Source of the DNA: an uncultured Lachnospiraceae bacterium
GTDB taxonomy: Bacteria > Bacillota > Clostridia > Lachnospirales > Lachnospiraceae
DNA length: 34,682 bases
Direction: 5' to 3'
Assembly (NCBI GenBank): GCA_947178125.1
Contig: CAMWXB010000045.1
Coordinates: 1 to 34,682, forward strand
The position numbers and the translations under genes are program-made. Below the pieces are notes generated by a model. The model had not been told where the DNA came from and searched no databases. It worked only from the letters and a program-made list of their open reading frames with translations. Below, piece by piece: positions 8,111-17,065 of this stretch. The first letter of the stretch is position 1, and the number at the start of each line of letters is the position of its first letter.

Positions 8111-9609
8111 CCTTTTATACGGAACGCAATGACGCTGCACGCAGGCATGGTAAAGCTTATTTTTCTACCATCCGCTTTGTAATCCGTAAATATCTCTTCC
8201 TTCACCGTTTCCGGCTCCTCGAAAGTATTATGCGCATTCATTTTACCCGTCAAAATTGCTGCCTCAATCTGTGAAGGTTCCATTTCTGTCAGAACCATTT
8301 CCACGGGCACATCAGCCGAGGCAGACAGATTATTGATTGTCACATTCACGGTACCATCAGCGCTTACCGATACGGATTCACTGATTTCCGGAACCCGATT
8401 CTCTTCTGTACCGGCTACCTTATTTCCCTCTATAAAGCTTTCCACTAACTCCGCATCCTGATGATGCTTATACATATGGAAAATATGATAAGTAGGCGTC
8501 AGAAGCATCTTCGGCCCCTCTGTTAATATAACAGACTGCAGCACATTGACCATCTGCGCGATACAGGCCATTTTTACACGGTCGCAGTGTTTGTTGAAAA
8601 TATTCAGCGTAATACCCGCCACGAGCGCATCCCGCATCGTATTCTGCTGATACAGAAATCCCGGATTGGTTCCCGGTTCTACATCGAACCAACAGCCCCA
8701 TTCATCCACCATCATACCGATTTTCTTATCCGGATCATATTGATCCATGATCGCACCGTGGCGGCTGATCAGCTCGTCCATATAAAGCGCCTTTTTCAAA
8801 GTCTTATACCAGGTTTTCTCATCGAAACCCGTCGCGCTTCCCTTTACTTTCCAATCTTCCGTGACCACATAATAATGCAGAGACAGACCGCTCATAAATC
8901 CGTCACCCGGCTTTGGATGCGCCGTGCAGGTCTTTAAAACATCTTCTGTCCAAAAATAGTCATCGCCATTCGCTCCGCAGCATATCTTCTGAATCGGTGC
9001 ATCACTATGGTACTGTCTGACATATGTCTGGTATCTGCGGTAAAGATTTCCATAGTATTCCGGCGTCATATTTCCACCGCAGCCCCAGTTCTCGTTCCCG
9101 ACCCCGAAATAATCCACTTTCCAGGGCTCCGCGTGTCCGTTCTCCTTCCGCAGGTCCGCCATCGGCGAAACGCCGTCGAACGTCATATACTCAACCCATT
9201 CGCTCATCTCCTGCACGGTTCCGCTTCCCACATTGCCATTCACATAAGTCTTGCATCCGAGCTGTCCGCATAATTCAAAAAACTCATGCGTGCCAAAACT
9301 GTTATCCTCGACCACACCGCCCCAATGCGTATTGATCATTTTTTTTCTTGTTTCTTTCGGACCGATACCATCTTTCCAGTGATATTCATCCGCAAAGCAG
9401 CCGCCCGGCCAGCGCAGTACCGGAATCTGCATTTCTTTCAAAGCCTCCACGACATCTTTACGCATACCGTTTACATTCGGAATCTCCGAATCTTCGCCCA
9501 CATACAGTCCTTCATAAATGCACCTTCCGAGATGTTCTGAGAAATGTCCATATATTTCCGGATGAATATGTCCCTTTTTATTTCTTTCATTAATAAACAG
9601 CTTTGCCAT
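8107..9609 (-). CDS. Alpha-L-arabinofuranosidase, GH51
   Basis: A 500-residue retaining glycoside hydrolase that removes terminal alpha-L-arabinofuranosyl units from arabinan or arabinoxylan oligosaccharides. Family marks are [13 protein letters not shown] near residues 66-78, the acid/base Glu173 in GVGNENWG, and the nucleophile Glu303 in MVDEWGCW. The C-terminal about 110 residues form the usual beta-sandwich. There is no signal peptide, so the enzyme is intracellular and probably acts on imported oligosaccharides. The start ATG 9609 follows AAGGAG, and the promoter at 9642-9670 makes this the first gene of its operon. No arabinose transporter or regulator lies nearby. Confidence 0.94.
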   Translation of the reverse strand: MAKLFINERNKKGHIHPEIYGHFSEHLGRCIYEGLYVGEDSEIPNVNGMRKDVVEALKEMQIPVLRWPGGCFADEYHWKDGIGPKETRKKMINTHWGGVVEDNSFGTHEFFELCGQLGCKTYVNGNVGSGTVQEMSEWVEYMTFDGVSPMADLRKENGHAEPWKVDYFGVGNENWGCGGNMTPEYYGNLYRRYQTYVRQYHSDAPIQKICCGANGDDYFWTEDVLKTCTAHPKPGDGFMSGLSLHYYVVTEDWKVKGSATGFDEKTWYKTLKKALYMDELISRHGAIMDQYDPDKKIGMMVDEWGCWFDVEPGTNPGFLYQQNTMRDALVAGITLNIFNKHCDRVKMACIAQMVNVLQSVILTEGPKMLLTPTYHIFHMYKHHQDAELVESFIEGNKVAGTEENRVPEISESVSVSADGTVNVTINNLSASADVPVEMVLTEMEPSQIEAAILTGKMNAHNTFEEPETVKEEIFTDYKADGRKISFTMPACSVIAFRIKG

Positions 9610-9641
9610 CGTTTCGCTCCTTATCTTGTTTATTTGTCTCC

Positions 9642-9670
9642 ATTATATTAAATTAATTCACATAAAACAA
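9642..9670 (-). promoter_or_regulatory. Sigma-A promoter of the arabinofuranosidase operon
   Basis: On the minus strand TTGTTT (9665-9670) and TATAAT (9642-9647) are separated by 17 bases, 33 bases upstream of the arabinofuranosidase start. The -10 is perfect and the -35 keeps its first three bases. Confidence 0.7.
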
Positions 9671-9683
9671 CTCGTTTTTCATT

Positions 9684-9714
9684 AATAAAGAGCAGGACGC
9701 GCCTACTCTTCATT
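9684..9714 (-). terminator. Hairpin after the Tad operon, possible terminator
   Basis: Plus-strand AATAAAGAGCAGG (9684-9696) pairs with CCTACTCTTCATT (9702-9714) across a 5-base loop, with two G-U-type positions. It lies about 20 bases beyond the stop of the FHA gene. A clean T-run is missing on the minus strand, so termination efficiency is uncertain. Confidence 0.5.
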
Positions 9715-9735
9715 GAATTCTTAAAATATTTTTTA

Positions 9736-11181
9736 TTAACGATAACAATAATTCAATTTCCCGAACCGTATCTCATCGCCGGGCTCTATCTCCACCGTCG
9801 CGCTCGGCTCCATGCGCAGCCCGTTCTTATAAGTTCCGTTCGTGGAATTCATATCTGTTAAAAGAACTTTCTCACCCTGTTTTTCAATCCGTGCATGAAG
9901 CCTGCTGATGGAAGCATCCGTCAGCACACAGTCCACACAACCCGGCATTTTCCCAATGCTGAAGGGAAACTGCGTCAACGATATATGTTTTTTATTTTTT
10001 TTATCCAGTGAATACAGCTTATTTTCCGCCTTCTGCTTCCGGGTATCGAAAAAGACGGTTTCACCATACTGCGCTTCCGGTTTTCCCTGAAGCGTTTCCC
10101 GGTTTTCCCGTTCTCCGTTTACAGGCATTCCCATATTTTTATCCAGCACTTCCTGCAGCGCAATCGGCCTTTCTTCCCGAAATTCGTCTTCAATATCCCA
10201 AAGCAGTTCCTTTTCTTCCTGCTCCTGTTTTCTGCTTCTTTTCCCAGCAAGCAGAACCTGTATTACGGAAAACAGAAAGCACAATCCCATTACTGCCAAA
10301 CAGCACACGAGCAGCAGCGTTTCCTGTTCCGTAAGTGTAAAATACAGATAAATCCAGACCGCGGCGCTAATTCCGCATATCGATAAAACCGCAAAGACGA
10401 CATAGAATGTCTTATTTTTCTCCTGATAGGAGCGTGGCATTCTATCTTTCTTATCAGCCTTATCATATTCTTTTTTTCTCTCAAATTCTTCCATTTCATC
10501 ATAATCCCTGTCAAAATCCTGCATCAGCGCAGGAGCTGCTATGGATTTTTCACTCTTTTCCTCTACAATAAATCCATCTGCCATACTTTCTGATGAATGC
10601 TTTTCGAAAATCGTTTCCGCCGTCGAAACCTCTTCTTCCTCCTCTTCAAACAGCGCCAGCGCATCCGCCATAGAAAAGAAGCTTTCCCCGGATATTTCAT
10701 AGATCTGATAAAGAATATCCGCTAATTTCCGATCACTGGAATCCGTATGACTCAGCAGAAAATCCATGAGCGGCTCATATGGGTTTTCTGCCGCCATATT
10801 CTTACCTGGATAGTATAAACCAAAATATCTGGCGGATGACAGGTCGTAATAGATGCTGTCAGGTCTCGCCAACAGCCCTGCTTCTTCCATAAAAAAATCT
10901 CCTAATGTCCGGTAAATGATATCCATCTGCCGGAAAAAATCTCTGACCTGTTCATAGGACATCTTCTTTCCCTGGTATAGATTCTCAAGCGTCACTCTGG
11001 AACTGATGTCATAATAAAAATATGCCTCTCCATTAATATGCCGGACAGAACACTTTAAAATCCTGTCTATTTTACCGGACGCCAGCATACGGCTCTGATA
11101 GGCTGCTCCCGTTTCCGGCTCTTCCCATTTTAAAATCAGATAATTATGTTTATAATCTTTAAAATATTTTGCTTCTATCAT
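9736..11181 (-). CDS. Membrane FHA-domain protein with DUF6382/pseudokinase-like N-terminus
   Basis: The 481-residue last gene of the Tad operon. Residues 1-180 contain a DYKHNYLILKW start and a DSIYYDLSSARYFGLYYPG stretch. This is reminiscent of DUF6382 and of the pseudokinase fold of type VII secretion proteins EssB/YukC. An acidic, low-complexity linker follows, then two membrane helices at about 257-310. The C-terminal FHA domain (about 405-481) has SIGKMPGCVDC, the phosphothreonine-contact SISRLHARI, and NSTNGTYKNG. FHA domains bind phosphothreonine, so this is probably a regulatory or assembly adaptor of the pilus machine (inference). The start ATG 11181 follows GAGGGAGG. No kinase gene is present in the window. 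Confidence 0.85.
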   Translation of the reverse strand: MIEAKYFKDYKHNYLILKWEEPETGAAYQSRMLASGKIDRILKCSVRHINGEAYFYYDISSRVTLENLYQGKKMSYEQVRDFFRQMDIIYRTLGDFFMEEAGLLARPDSIYYDLSSARYFGLYYPGKNMAAENPYEPLMDFLLSHTDSSDRKLADILYQIYEISGESFFSMADALALFEEEEEEVSTAETIFEKHSSESMADGFIVEEKSEKSIAAPALMQDFDRDYDEMEEFERKKEYDKADKKDRMPRSYQEKNKTFYVVFAVLSICGISAAVWIYLYFTLTEQETLLLVCCLAVMGLCFLFSVIQVLLAGKRSRKQEQEEKELLWDIEDEFREERPIALQEVLDKNMGMPVNGERENRETLQGKPEAQYGETVFFDTRKQKAENKLYSLDKKNKKHISLTQFPFSIGKMPGCVDCVLTDASISRLHARIEKQGEKVLLTDMNSTNGTYKNGLRMEPSATVEIEPGDEIRFGKLNYCYR

Positions 11182-11228
11182 ATTTTTCCTCCCTCTCGCT
11201 TTTCTTCAATCAAACAATCTGCGCCCCC

Positions 11229-11699
11229 TCATTCCTGTAAACATTTCAGAGCATTCTCCGCCATTCGGCACCTGCGGATGATTTTCGTCGGATTCACGAT
11301 ATCCGCTCTTGCTTCCGTCTGAATCCGCCAGCCGTCTTTTCCCGCCATTGTCAGAAAATGATCGAGCGGAACATGAACGCTGCATACCCCGGATACAGTC
11401 ACCTCATGCCCTTCTTTCCTGGCATTTCCCTGTACGCCTCCTGTTCCGAAATATTTGCTGCCGAACTGTTCTTTCATATGCGCGTTGATATAATTGAGAA
11501 CGTTGGCTTCTTCCTTTTGTATGCTTCCGCGAAAACAGACTGTATACGCATCCTGAAACAGTACACATTTATCGTAAAGGTAAAAACCGGCATAAATCAG
11601 GAATACGAACAGAAAAATTACCCAGGGCATCACAAAACCGGCTTCCACCGTCATATAGCCTTTTACTTTTTTATTTTTAAAATGAAAATCTTTATCCAA
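11229..11699 (-). CDS. TadE-like pseudopilin
   Basis: About 156 residues. After a short Lys-rich cytosolic tail comes GYMTVEAGFVMPW followed by a hydrophobic helix. This is the TadE/TadF pseudopilin signature, with the TVEA prepilin-type motif and a conserved Glu. The rest is an extracytoplasmic domain with one cysteine near the start. The frame is open upstream inside the prepilin-peptidase gene. A TTG at 11699, overlapping that gene by 8 bases, is the best start; ATG 11654 would start at the prepilin motif itself and lose the basic tail. It is presumably processed by one of the two prepilin peptidases of the operon and helps pilus assembly. Confidence 0.78.
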   Translation of the reverse strand: MDKDFHFKNKKVKGYMTVEAGFVMPWVIFLFVFLIYAGFYLYDKCVLFQDAYTVCFRGSIQKEEANVLNYINAHMKEQFGSKYFGTGGVQGNARKEGHEVTVSGVCSVHVPLDHFLTMAGKDGWRIQTEARADIVNPTKIIRRCRMAENALKCLQE

Positions 11700-12153
11700 A
11701 GAACACAACCCCCATTCCCAATATGATAAACGGTGCAAACGGTATCCGGCTGTGTCTGCCGGCTTTGTGCAGTAATAACAGAAAAAGCGATACGACCGCA
11801 GAAAATATGAGTCCGATGCTGAGAACGAAAAAACACCGGTAGACACCGAGCAAAAGCCCCAAAATAATCAGCAGCAAACCATCTCCATATCCTACTTTCT
11901 CTCTCGTAAAAAAACTCGTCAGCAGGAAAAAAACGCCCGGAAGCAGGGCAATTCCCGTTTCCAGCACCGTAACAGTCCCTCCCATTATCCACCATATATT
12001 AATGCCAAATGCCGCCGCTATGCCACAAAGAATGAGCGGCAGCGGAATTTCCCTATGCCTGATATCGAACACCGCGCATACACTCATATAAATCAGGGAA
12101 ATCCCTTCCATTACACCATTTCCCAGCCATATGTCTATCCGCATTTTGAACAT
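11692..12153 (-). CDS. Type IV prepilin peptidase (A24, TadV/CpaA-like), second copy
   Basis: About 153 residues of almost entirely hydrophobic sequence. It carries the two aspartates of A24 aspartic prepilin peptidases: FDIRHREIP after the first helix and GYGDGLLL after the third. The length fits the small TadV/CpaA class that lacks the N-methyltransferase domain. The start ATG 12153 follows GGAAGGGGG and overlaps the upstream pseudopilin gene by 19 bases; ATG 12144 is an alternative. A second A24 peptidase (19257-19823) opens the same operon. The present one lies directly between two TadE-like substrates, which suggests division of labour (inference). Confidence 0.87.
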   Translation of the reverse strand: MFKMRIDIWLGNGVMEGISLIYMSVCAVFDIRHREIPLPLILCGIAAAFGINIWWIMGGTVTVLETGIALLPGVFFLLTSFFTREKVGYGDGLLLIILGLLLGVYRCFFVLSIGLIFSAVVSLFLLLLHKAGRHSRIPFAPFIILGMGVVFFG

Positions 12154-13046
12154 CGCCCCCTTCCGCCCGTCTGCGATAACGGTATCGTATAAATTGTTCT
12201 CTTCAGACCGGAGCAAGTCATCATACAGTGATAACTGCTGCCCTGCGCGGTAATATAAACGGTTCCTCCCGTATTTTTCCTGCCGCATCTTTCACATACA
12301 TGATATTTCCCGCCCGACTGATTTCTGAAATCTGCTATGGCGGCGGCATCGACCGCCTGAACGGAAATGTTCAGATAGGTACAGTTCCTGTTCGTATGAT
12401 ATACCGTTCCGGTTTCCGTAATATAGACCATTGGATCATCTTCCGTGAAATGACTGACGTCATTCTCCACATCATAGCCCGTCCAGGCCCGTCCATAATA
12501 ACGCTGATTCATCGCAATCCCCTCGAATCCTGTTATCGGGAAAATCGGTTCCAGACGATAGGACAGGCAGATTTCTATCATGTCATTCCCCTGCATGATG
12601 GATGTTCCATGAAAAGAAACACCCGACGTTCCATTCTTAACACAGGATTTATCCAGATAATCCCTTCCAACATTTTTCAGGACCTGACTCCCCGCATAGC
12701 TCTGACTCAATACCGTCATAGCGATTTCACCGGGCAGCACATCGCCGGCCTTTCCGTATGCGTATCCTGCGAATGCCATTTGATTTCCCGTTTGATGGAG
12801 CGCTGCGCTGAACCGGCTCTGTATACCGATCATATCCATCGCCGACATGACCTGAATCATGAAAAACAGGAACAAAGGCAGCGCGAATGCAGCTTCCACC
12901 GTAACAGACGCACCGAGCTTCCGCGAGATAAAAGAGGACACCCTTTTTAACGGTACACCGTGGTGAAGAATTTTCAGATGTGTCCGGAGAGAATTTGTCG
13001 TCGAATTTTCTTGATTTTTAGTTTGATGTGGCCGTAAAAAGGGCAT
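12135..13046 (-). CDS. TadE-like pseudopilin with two C-terminal Cys/His repeats
   Basis: 303 residues. A basic N-terminal tail is followed by GASVTVEAAFALPLF and a hydrophobic helix, the TadE-type pseudopilin start, at residues 45-68. The middle (about 70-200) is a predicted extracytoplasmic domain. The C-terminus carries two related units of about 45 residues. Unit one has VYITETGTVYH (His217), Cys222 and CERC (251/254). Unit two has VYITAQGSSYH (His273), Cys278 and CSKC (299/302). Such units look able to bind a metal or form disulfides and are unusual on a pseudopilin. The start ATG 13046 follows AAAGGAG. The end overlaps the prepilin-peptidase gene. Confidence 0.83.
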   Translation of the reverse strand: MPFLRPHQTKNQENSTTNSLRTHLKILHHGVPLKRVSSFISRKLGASVTVEAAFALPLFLFFMIQVMSAMDMIGIQSRFSAALHQTGNQMAFAGYAYGKAGDVLPGEIAMTVLSQSYAGSQVLKNVGRDYLDKSCVKNGTSGVSFHGTSIMQGNDMIEICLSYRLEPIFPITGFEGIAMNQRYYGRAWTGYDVENDVSHFTEDDPMVYITETGTVYHTNRNCTYLNISVQAVDAAAIADFRNQSGGKYHVCERCGRKNTGGTVYITAQGSSYHCMMTCSGLKRTIYTIPLSQTGGRGRCSKCG

Positions 13047-13098
13047 CCTCTTTTATCTCCTTTCCGCTCGATATCGTTTCTGTAATCTCTATTTGTCT

Positions 13099-14535
13099 TT
13101 AATAAAATCCGTATAAACGTTCCATTTCGTAATAATAACCAAAACCGCTCGTAATCGCTAATCTGGCCTTATAGGTATCAAAGCAGCCGTCCAGTCGAAA
13201 GGCGCCATTACCTGGTGTCTGCCGGATATCCATTTCCATGATATCCATTGCCCGGAAAGTCCGGTCATGATTGTCCGTCAGAAACAGCATCGCTTCCAGA
13301 TATTCTTTATAATTCAGTCCTCTGCCTTCCCCTTCGGTATCGGAAAGGCTTCCTTTTACATTCTTAATACTGTTAATGCCCGTCTTCCAGTCAGCTGCCG
13401 TTTTCACCACAGGGACCCTGCCTCCCCGCAGCAGTATTTTTACATCCTGCAGGCTTTCCACATAAGCCCACGCATAAAGAATGGTATACTTTACCGGTTC
13501 CGCCAATTCAGGACACAGCATCACCGCCGTGAGGGCAAGCGCCATAGCTTCCGCCTCCGCTATTTTCCCGGCATCAGACAGAATATAAAGTACGTTGGAA
13601 ACTTCCCTCCACCGCAGCAGCCTTTTTGCCACCTGCTCCAGATTCTGCCAGTCCGTATCCTTTCCCGCGATCATGTATTCAATTTGATACTGTAGCAGAG
13701 AGCCTTCCTTTTCCTGCCCATAATAGCCGCATTTCTCGAATAAATAGGCCAGAAACAGAATCTCGTCCGGCGCTCCCGTAAGTTCTGCCGCCTCTTCGCA
13801 GACACCGCTTCCAGTCAATCGACTGCGTCTGGAAATATATTGCGATAACGGCACCTTGACTGTGGAGATACTGCCGATATCTTCCGCCACCAGATTCAAT
13901 ACCCCGATACTGCGGGTCCCATTGGCGATATCTGCAGGATTATCCAATGGGATTTCTTCAAATATGCCTTCTTCCACTTCCTCTTTTGGCAGTTCAATTT
14001 CATTAATCCTGGCCTGATAGCTTTCCCTCTCGCCCGCAATATCGCGTGACTCCAGTTGGCTGCTGTCGATTTTAGCGATATTACCCGTAATCTTTTCCCA
14101 TAGATACCCGGCCGGATAATCCGCCATATAATCTGCAACCTGCCTTTTCAGCACCGCGCCGTCATCGTCGGAAGCAATCGAGTATTCCGTTATTTCCACG
14201 CTGTCTGCCCGCAGAGCCAGAAAATCTTTTGCAGGGCGGAAACCGCTGCCCCATGAACCCTGCATATTTTCCTGCATATAATTTCTTAAATGCGCTTCCG
14301 TATTTCCAATAGATGCCGTTCCCCCGCCATAAGAAGTATCCACAAACAATAAATCGTATTGTTTCAACAGCTCCCGATGGTATTCCGCCAGTACGGAATT
14401 CATGCCGATATCCGACACACATTCAAATTTCATCCGAATGGCACTGATCCGTGCCCCTTCTATTACAGTGAATACAAGGGACAGGAGCAACGCCAGGGAC
14501 AATGACAGAAAAACTGTTATGTACCCCTTCTTCAT
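13099..14535 (-). CDS. DUF5702-like Tad-locus membrane protein
   Basis: A 478-residue protein. Its N-terminus MKKGYITVFLSLSLALLLSL forms one membrane anchor preceded by a prepilin-like ITVF motif, followed by a long extracytoplasmic domain. This architecture is typical of clostridial DUF5702 proteins placed among tad genes, where they seem to stand in for the TadG/TadF-like large pseudopilin. The domain is rich in charged helices and has no recognised enzymatic motif. The ATG overlaps the pilin gene stop (ATGA at 14532-14535) and has no strong ribosome site of its own, so its translation is probably coupled to that of the pilin. Confidence 0.8.
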   Translation of the reverse strand: MKKGYITVFLSLSLALLLSLVFTVIEGARISAIRMKFECVSDIGMNSVLAEYHRELLKQYDLLFVDTSYGGGTASIGNTEAHLRNYMQENMQGSWGSGFRPAKDFLALRADSVEITEYSIASDDDGAVLKRQVADYMADYPAGYLWEKITGNIAKIDSSQLESRDIAGERESYQARINEIELPKEEVEEGIFEEIPLDNPADIANGTRSIGVLNLVAEDIGSISTVKVPLSQYISRRSRLTGSGVCEEAAELTGAPDEILFLAYLFEKCGYYGQEKEGSLLQYQIEYMIAGKDTDWQNLEQVAKRLLRWREVSNVLYILSDAGKIAEAEAMALALTAVMLCPELAEPVKYTILYAWAYVESLQDVKILLRGGRVPVVKTAADWKTGINSIKNVKGSLSDTEGEGRGLNYKEYLEAMLFLTDNHDRTFRAMDIMEMDIRQTPGNGAFRLDGCFDTYKARLAITSGFGYYYEMERLYGFY

Positions 14536-14720
14536 GACATTACCGTGTTGCTGTCTTTGGTAATCTTTTCAAATACACTTTCCACCAGAGAACGGAGCTG
14601 CGTTTTAAAAATAATGACCAGGCCAATCAGAACAACTATGATCAGAATCAGTTCTACCGTACCCATGCCGTCCTCCTCTCTTAAAAAATTGGCAAAGTCT
14701 TTTAAATTTCCTTTTCTCAT
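14532..14720 (-). CDS. flp: Flp1-like type IVb pilin
   Basis: A 62-residue protein with a basic/acidic leader ending LREEDGMGTVELILII, then a hydrophobic helix (IIVVLIGLVIIFK) and a short C-terminal tail. This is the Flp1-like pilin pattern of clostridia: cleavage is expected after the Gly of DGMG or one Gly earlier, and Glu sits at position +5 or close to it. It should be the major subunit of the pilus made by this operon. The start ATG 14720 follows AAAGGAG, 15 bases downstream of the tadC stop. No second pilin gene is visible. Confidence 0.85.
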   Translation of the reverse strand: MRKGNLKDFANFLREEDGMGTVELILIIVVLIGLVIIFKTQLRSLVESVFEKITKDSNTVMS

Positions 14721-14735
14721 ATCCTTTTTCTCCTT

Positions 14736-16232
14736 TCAAATCGTAAAATATGCCGGAATCATGATTAAGACCATGACAATACATAACATCATCATCATCG
14801 GCAGAAGAAGTTTTGTTCCGGCCTCCTCTCCCGCCTTTTTCGCACTGTTCTTTCTTTCCTCAAAAGCAGTCTCCGCTTCCTGCCGCAGTTTTGACAGCAG
14901 GTCGCGGTTTCCTTTCCGCAAATTCTGTGATAACAAAGTGCTCAGTTTCATATAGGGCTGAAGCCGGCACCGTTTCCCCAGATGCGAATAGGCATCCGTT
15001 TCCGATACGCCGCTTTGCAGTTCATGGCAAAGCAGTACAATTTCTTCATAAACATATTGTTTTTTCTTCGATATTCTTTGCTTTTTATAGTCTTCTCCCA
15101 TTTTACTGAACGCGTTACGAACGGTCATTCCGGCTCCCATATAAAGCGCCAGTTTATGAACAATTTCCGGATAATCCCGCAGTAATTCTCGGTTCCTCTC
15201 TGCCAGACTTTGTTCTATACTCCTGTCCCCGGCAAGAAAAATGAAAACCGCCGCCGCACACATGAGCAGAAAGAAATATCCGCTGCTATCCTGAATCACC
15301 TCCTTCCAGATAATTTTTTGAGACCCGATTCTGTCCGGCAATACCAGACTGCTTTCTGTTCTGCTCTCCCGGTCCTGTTCTTCCAGCGCGTTTTCAATAC
15401 GCTTTAGCAACTGCTCTTTGTCCGTCAGAACAGCCGGCAGTATACACACCGGAAACATCTCTTCAAATTCCTGTTCCTCGTATCGGAAACGCGCGGTCAG
15501 CATGACGACTTCCGCTTCCTCCAAATCTTCGTTTCGTACGGAGCCATCAGGCTGCACAAGAGAATAACTGCTGCTCTCCCAGGAAATCTGAAACGGATAT
15601 CCCTGCATGGACGTAAGAAGATTCAAATCTTCCGTCACATTCTCCAGGCTGACGTTACTGCCCAAAATAGATGTGGACAGATTGAGAACCGCATCCTGAA
15701 AAATACTGCTGATTTCTTCCGACGTATACTTCTGTTCCGTAACCGTATAGACAATTTCTTCCGCATCCTCCCCTTCCACCTGTGCCGCCAATGCCACCTC
15801 CCTGTCTCCCTGCCCATAACCCTTCCGCTCAATATAGCCGCCCTCCTGTATCAGGCCAGCCGTTCGCGCGCTGAGCGCCGCACAGAGCGAAAGCAGACTG
15901 CCCGCGAAAAGGACCAGCAATACAAGGCTGCATTGTCTGACATAAAAAGCCTGCACCTGATATTGCTTTGACAAATCCGGACGCAGCAGCTTTAAATCGT
16001 TTCCGAGCCTGTCCTCGCGCAGCTGTTCCTGATATCGCTGCCGCCTTCCCCCAAATTTTCCAGTCATATATCTTTTCTGCCGGATACACCAAATGGCTGC
16101 CTTTATGAAAAAAATCTCGCCCGGATAAGATTTCTTCATCTCCCCGCTCCGATAGGAAGAGACCTTTTCCTTCCGGGACAGAACAAACAACAGCAAATAT
16201 AAAACCAGAACCGCCAAATACCAATAAATCAT
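14736..16232 (-). CDS. tadC: Tad secretion inner-membrane platform protein TadC (T2SF domain)
   Basis: 498 residues, longer than usual. The C-terminal half is the T2SF/GspF helical domain (LLRDYPEIVHKLALYMGAGM, then GVSETDAY), ending in a Met-rich membrane helix. It is preceded by a membrane helix around residue 330. The N-terminal half has helices near residues 1-17 and 105-125 and an extracytoplasmic-looking insert of about 180 residues, absent from proteobacterial TadC. With TadB it should form the platform that couples the TadA ATPase to pilin extrusion. The start ATG 16232 is preceded by GGGAGG at 5 bases. Confidence 0.87.
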   Translation of the reverse strand: MIYWYLAVLVLYLLLFVLSRKEKVSSYRSGEMKKSYPGEIFFIKAAIWCIRQKRYMTGKFGGRRQRYQEQLREDRLGNDLKLLRPDLSKQYQVQAFYVRQCSLVLLVLFAGSLLSLCAALSARTAGLIQEGGYIERKGYGQGDREVALAAQVEGEDAEEIVYTVTEQKYTSEEISSIFQDAVLNLSTSILGSNVSLENVTEDLNLLTSMQGYPFQISWESSSYSLVQPDGSVRNEDLEEAEVVMLTARFRYEEQEFEEMFPVCILPAVLTDKEQLLKRIENALEEQDRESRTESSLVLPDRIGSQKIIWKEVIQDSSGYFFLLMCAAAVFIFLAGDRSIEQSLAERNRELLRDYPEIVHKLALYMGAGMTVRNAFSKMGEDYKKQRISKKKQYVYEEIVLLCHELQSGVSETDAYSHLGKRCRLQPYMKLSTLLSQNLRKGNRDLLSKLRQEAETAFEERKNSAKKAGEEAGTKLLLPMMMMLCIVMVLIMIPAYFTI

Positions 16233-16285
16233 CCTACCCTCCCGCCTGTCTTCTAACGCACCGTCTCGCTCTTTTCCTGTTTTCT

Positions 16286-17065
16286 TTAAACCTCTATTTC
16301 AACGATTTTCCTGGAAATGATAAATGCGGCCAGATATATGGCCAGACAAATTGTCATGATCAGAATTCCTGCCGGATTATGATACAGCACATCAAAAAAT
16401 CCTTTGGACGTCAGACTGATATAGAAAATGATAAAGAACGGAACGGCATTCATAATTTTCTGTTCCATTTTTCTTGAACTGAGCAGCACCTCTATCTCTT
16501 TATCCACAGCCGTTTTCTGCTCAATCGTATCTGCGGTCATGGACAAAATTTCCGTCATGCTGCCGCCGTTTCGTTTCGCGATTAGAAATATTTCCGCGAA
16601 CTGCATAATATCCTGCAAGCGGCTTCTGCTGCCAAAATCATATAAAAGCTTCTCCAATACAATGTTATTTTCCAGTCCCTTCCCAATGCTATACAACTCC
16701 CGGCATATAGGACTCTCTTCTCCATACAACATCTTCATGTCACGGTAGGCTTCTTTAAAAGCGTTCTCCACGGAATATCCCGCTTTTTGATTGGCGGACA
16801 CTGACAATACCGCATCTTTGAACTGCATCTGCAATGCCCGCCTTCTCTTCCCGGCCAGTTCTTTCTTTTTCCCCTTCAGAAAAAGCAGCAGAGCCGGCGA
16901 TAAGAGCAGATACGCCCATATGGAACGGTAAAAGAAATAAGCAAAGATTCCAATGAGCAGCATTCCCTCTGCGGAGTAAAAAAGCAGTTCCCGGCCATTT
17001 AGAACATAGTCTCCATAATCAACCGCTTTTCGCACAGAAGCCTGCGGCTTTAAGTTTTTCCACAT
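16286..17065 (-). CDS. tadB: Tad secretion inner-membrane platform protein TadB (T2SF domain)
   Basis: 259 residues. Two membrane helices lie near residues 32-64, a cytosolic T2SF domain follows (MQFKDAVLSVSANQKAGYSV, then FLIAKRNGGSMTEIL), and two helices close the C-terminus. This is the usual TadB size and arrangement. The start ATG 17065 has AAAGGAG 8 bases upstream and lies 47 bases inside the 3' end of tadA. The two are in different frames and are probably translated in coupled fashion. It pairs with TadC, encoded next. Confidence 0.88.
   Translation of the reverse strand: MWKNLKPQASVRKAVDYGDYVLNGRELLFYSAEGMLLIGIFAYFFYRSIWAYLLLSPALLLFLKGKKKELAGKRRRALQMQFKDAVLSVSANQKAGYSVENAFKEAYRDMKMLYGEESPICRELYSIGKGLENNIVLEKLLYDFGSRSRLQDIMQFAEIFLIAKRNGGSMTEILSMTADTIEQKTAVDKEIEVLLSSRKMEQKIMNAVPFFIIFYISLTSKGFFDVLYHNPAGILIMTICLAIYLAAFIISRKIVEIEV

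Noticed and set aside
12228..12950. Plus-strand frame of 240 codons
   Set aside because: It is the shadow of the TadE-like gene with the Cys/His repeats and has no ribosome site or domain.
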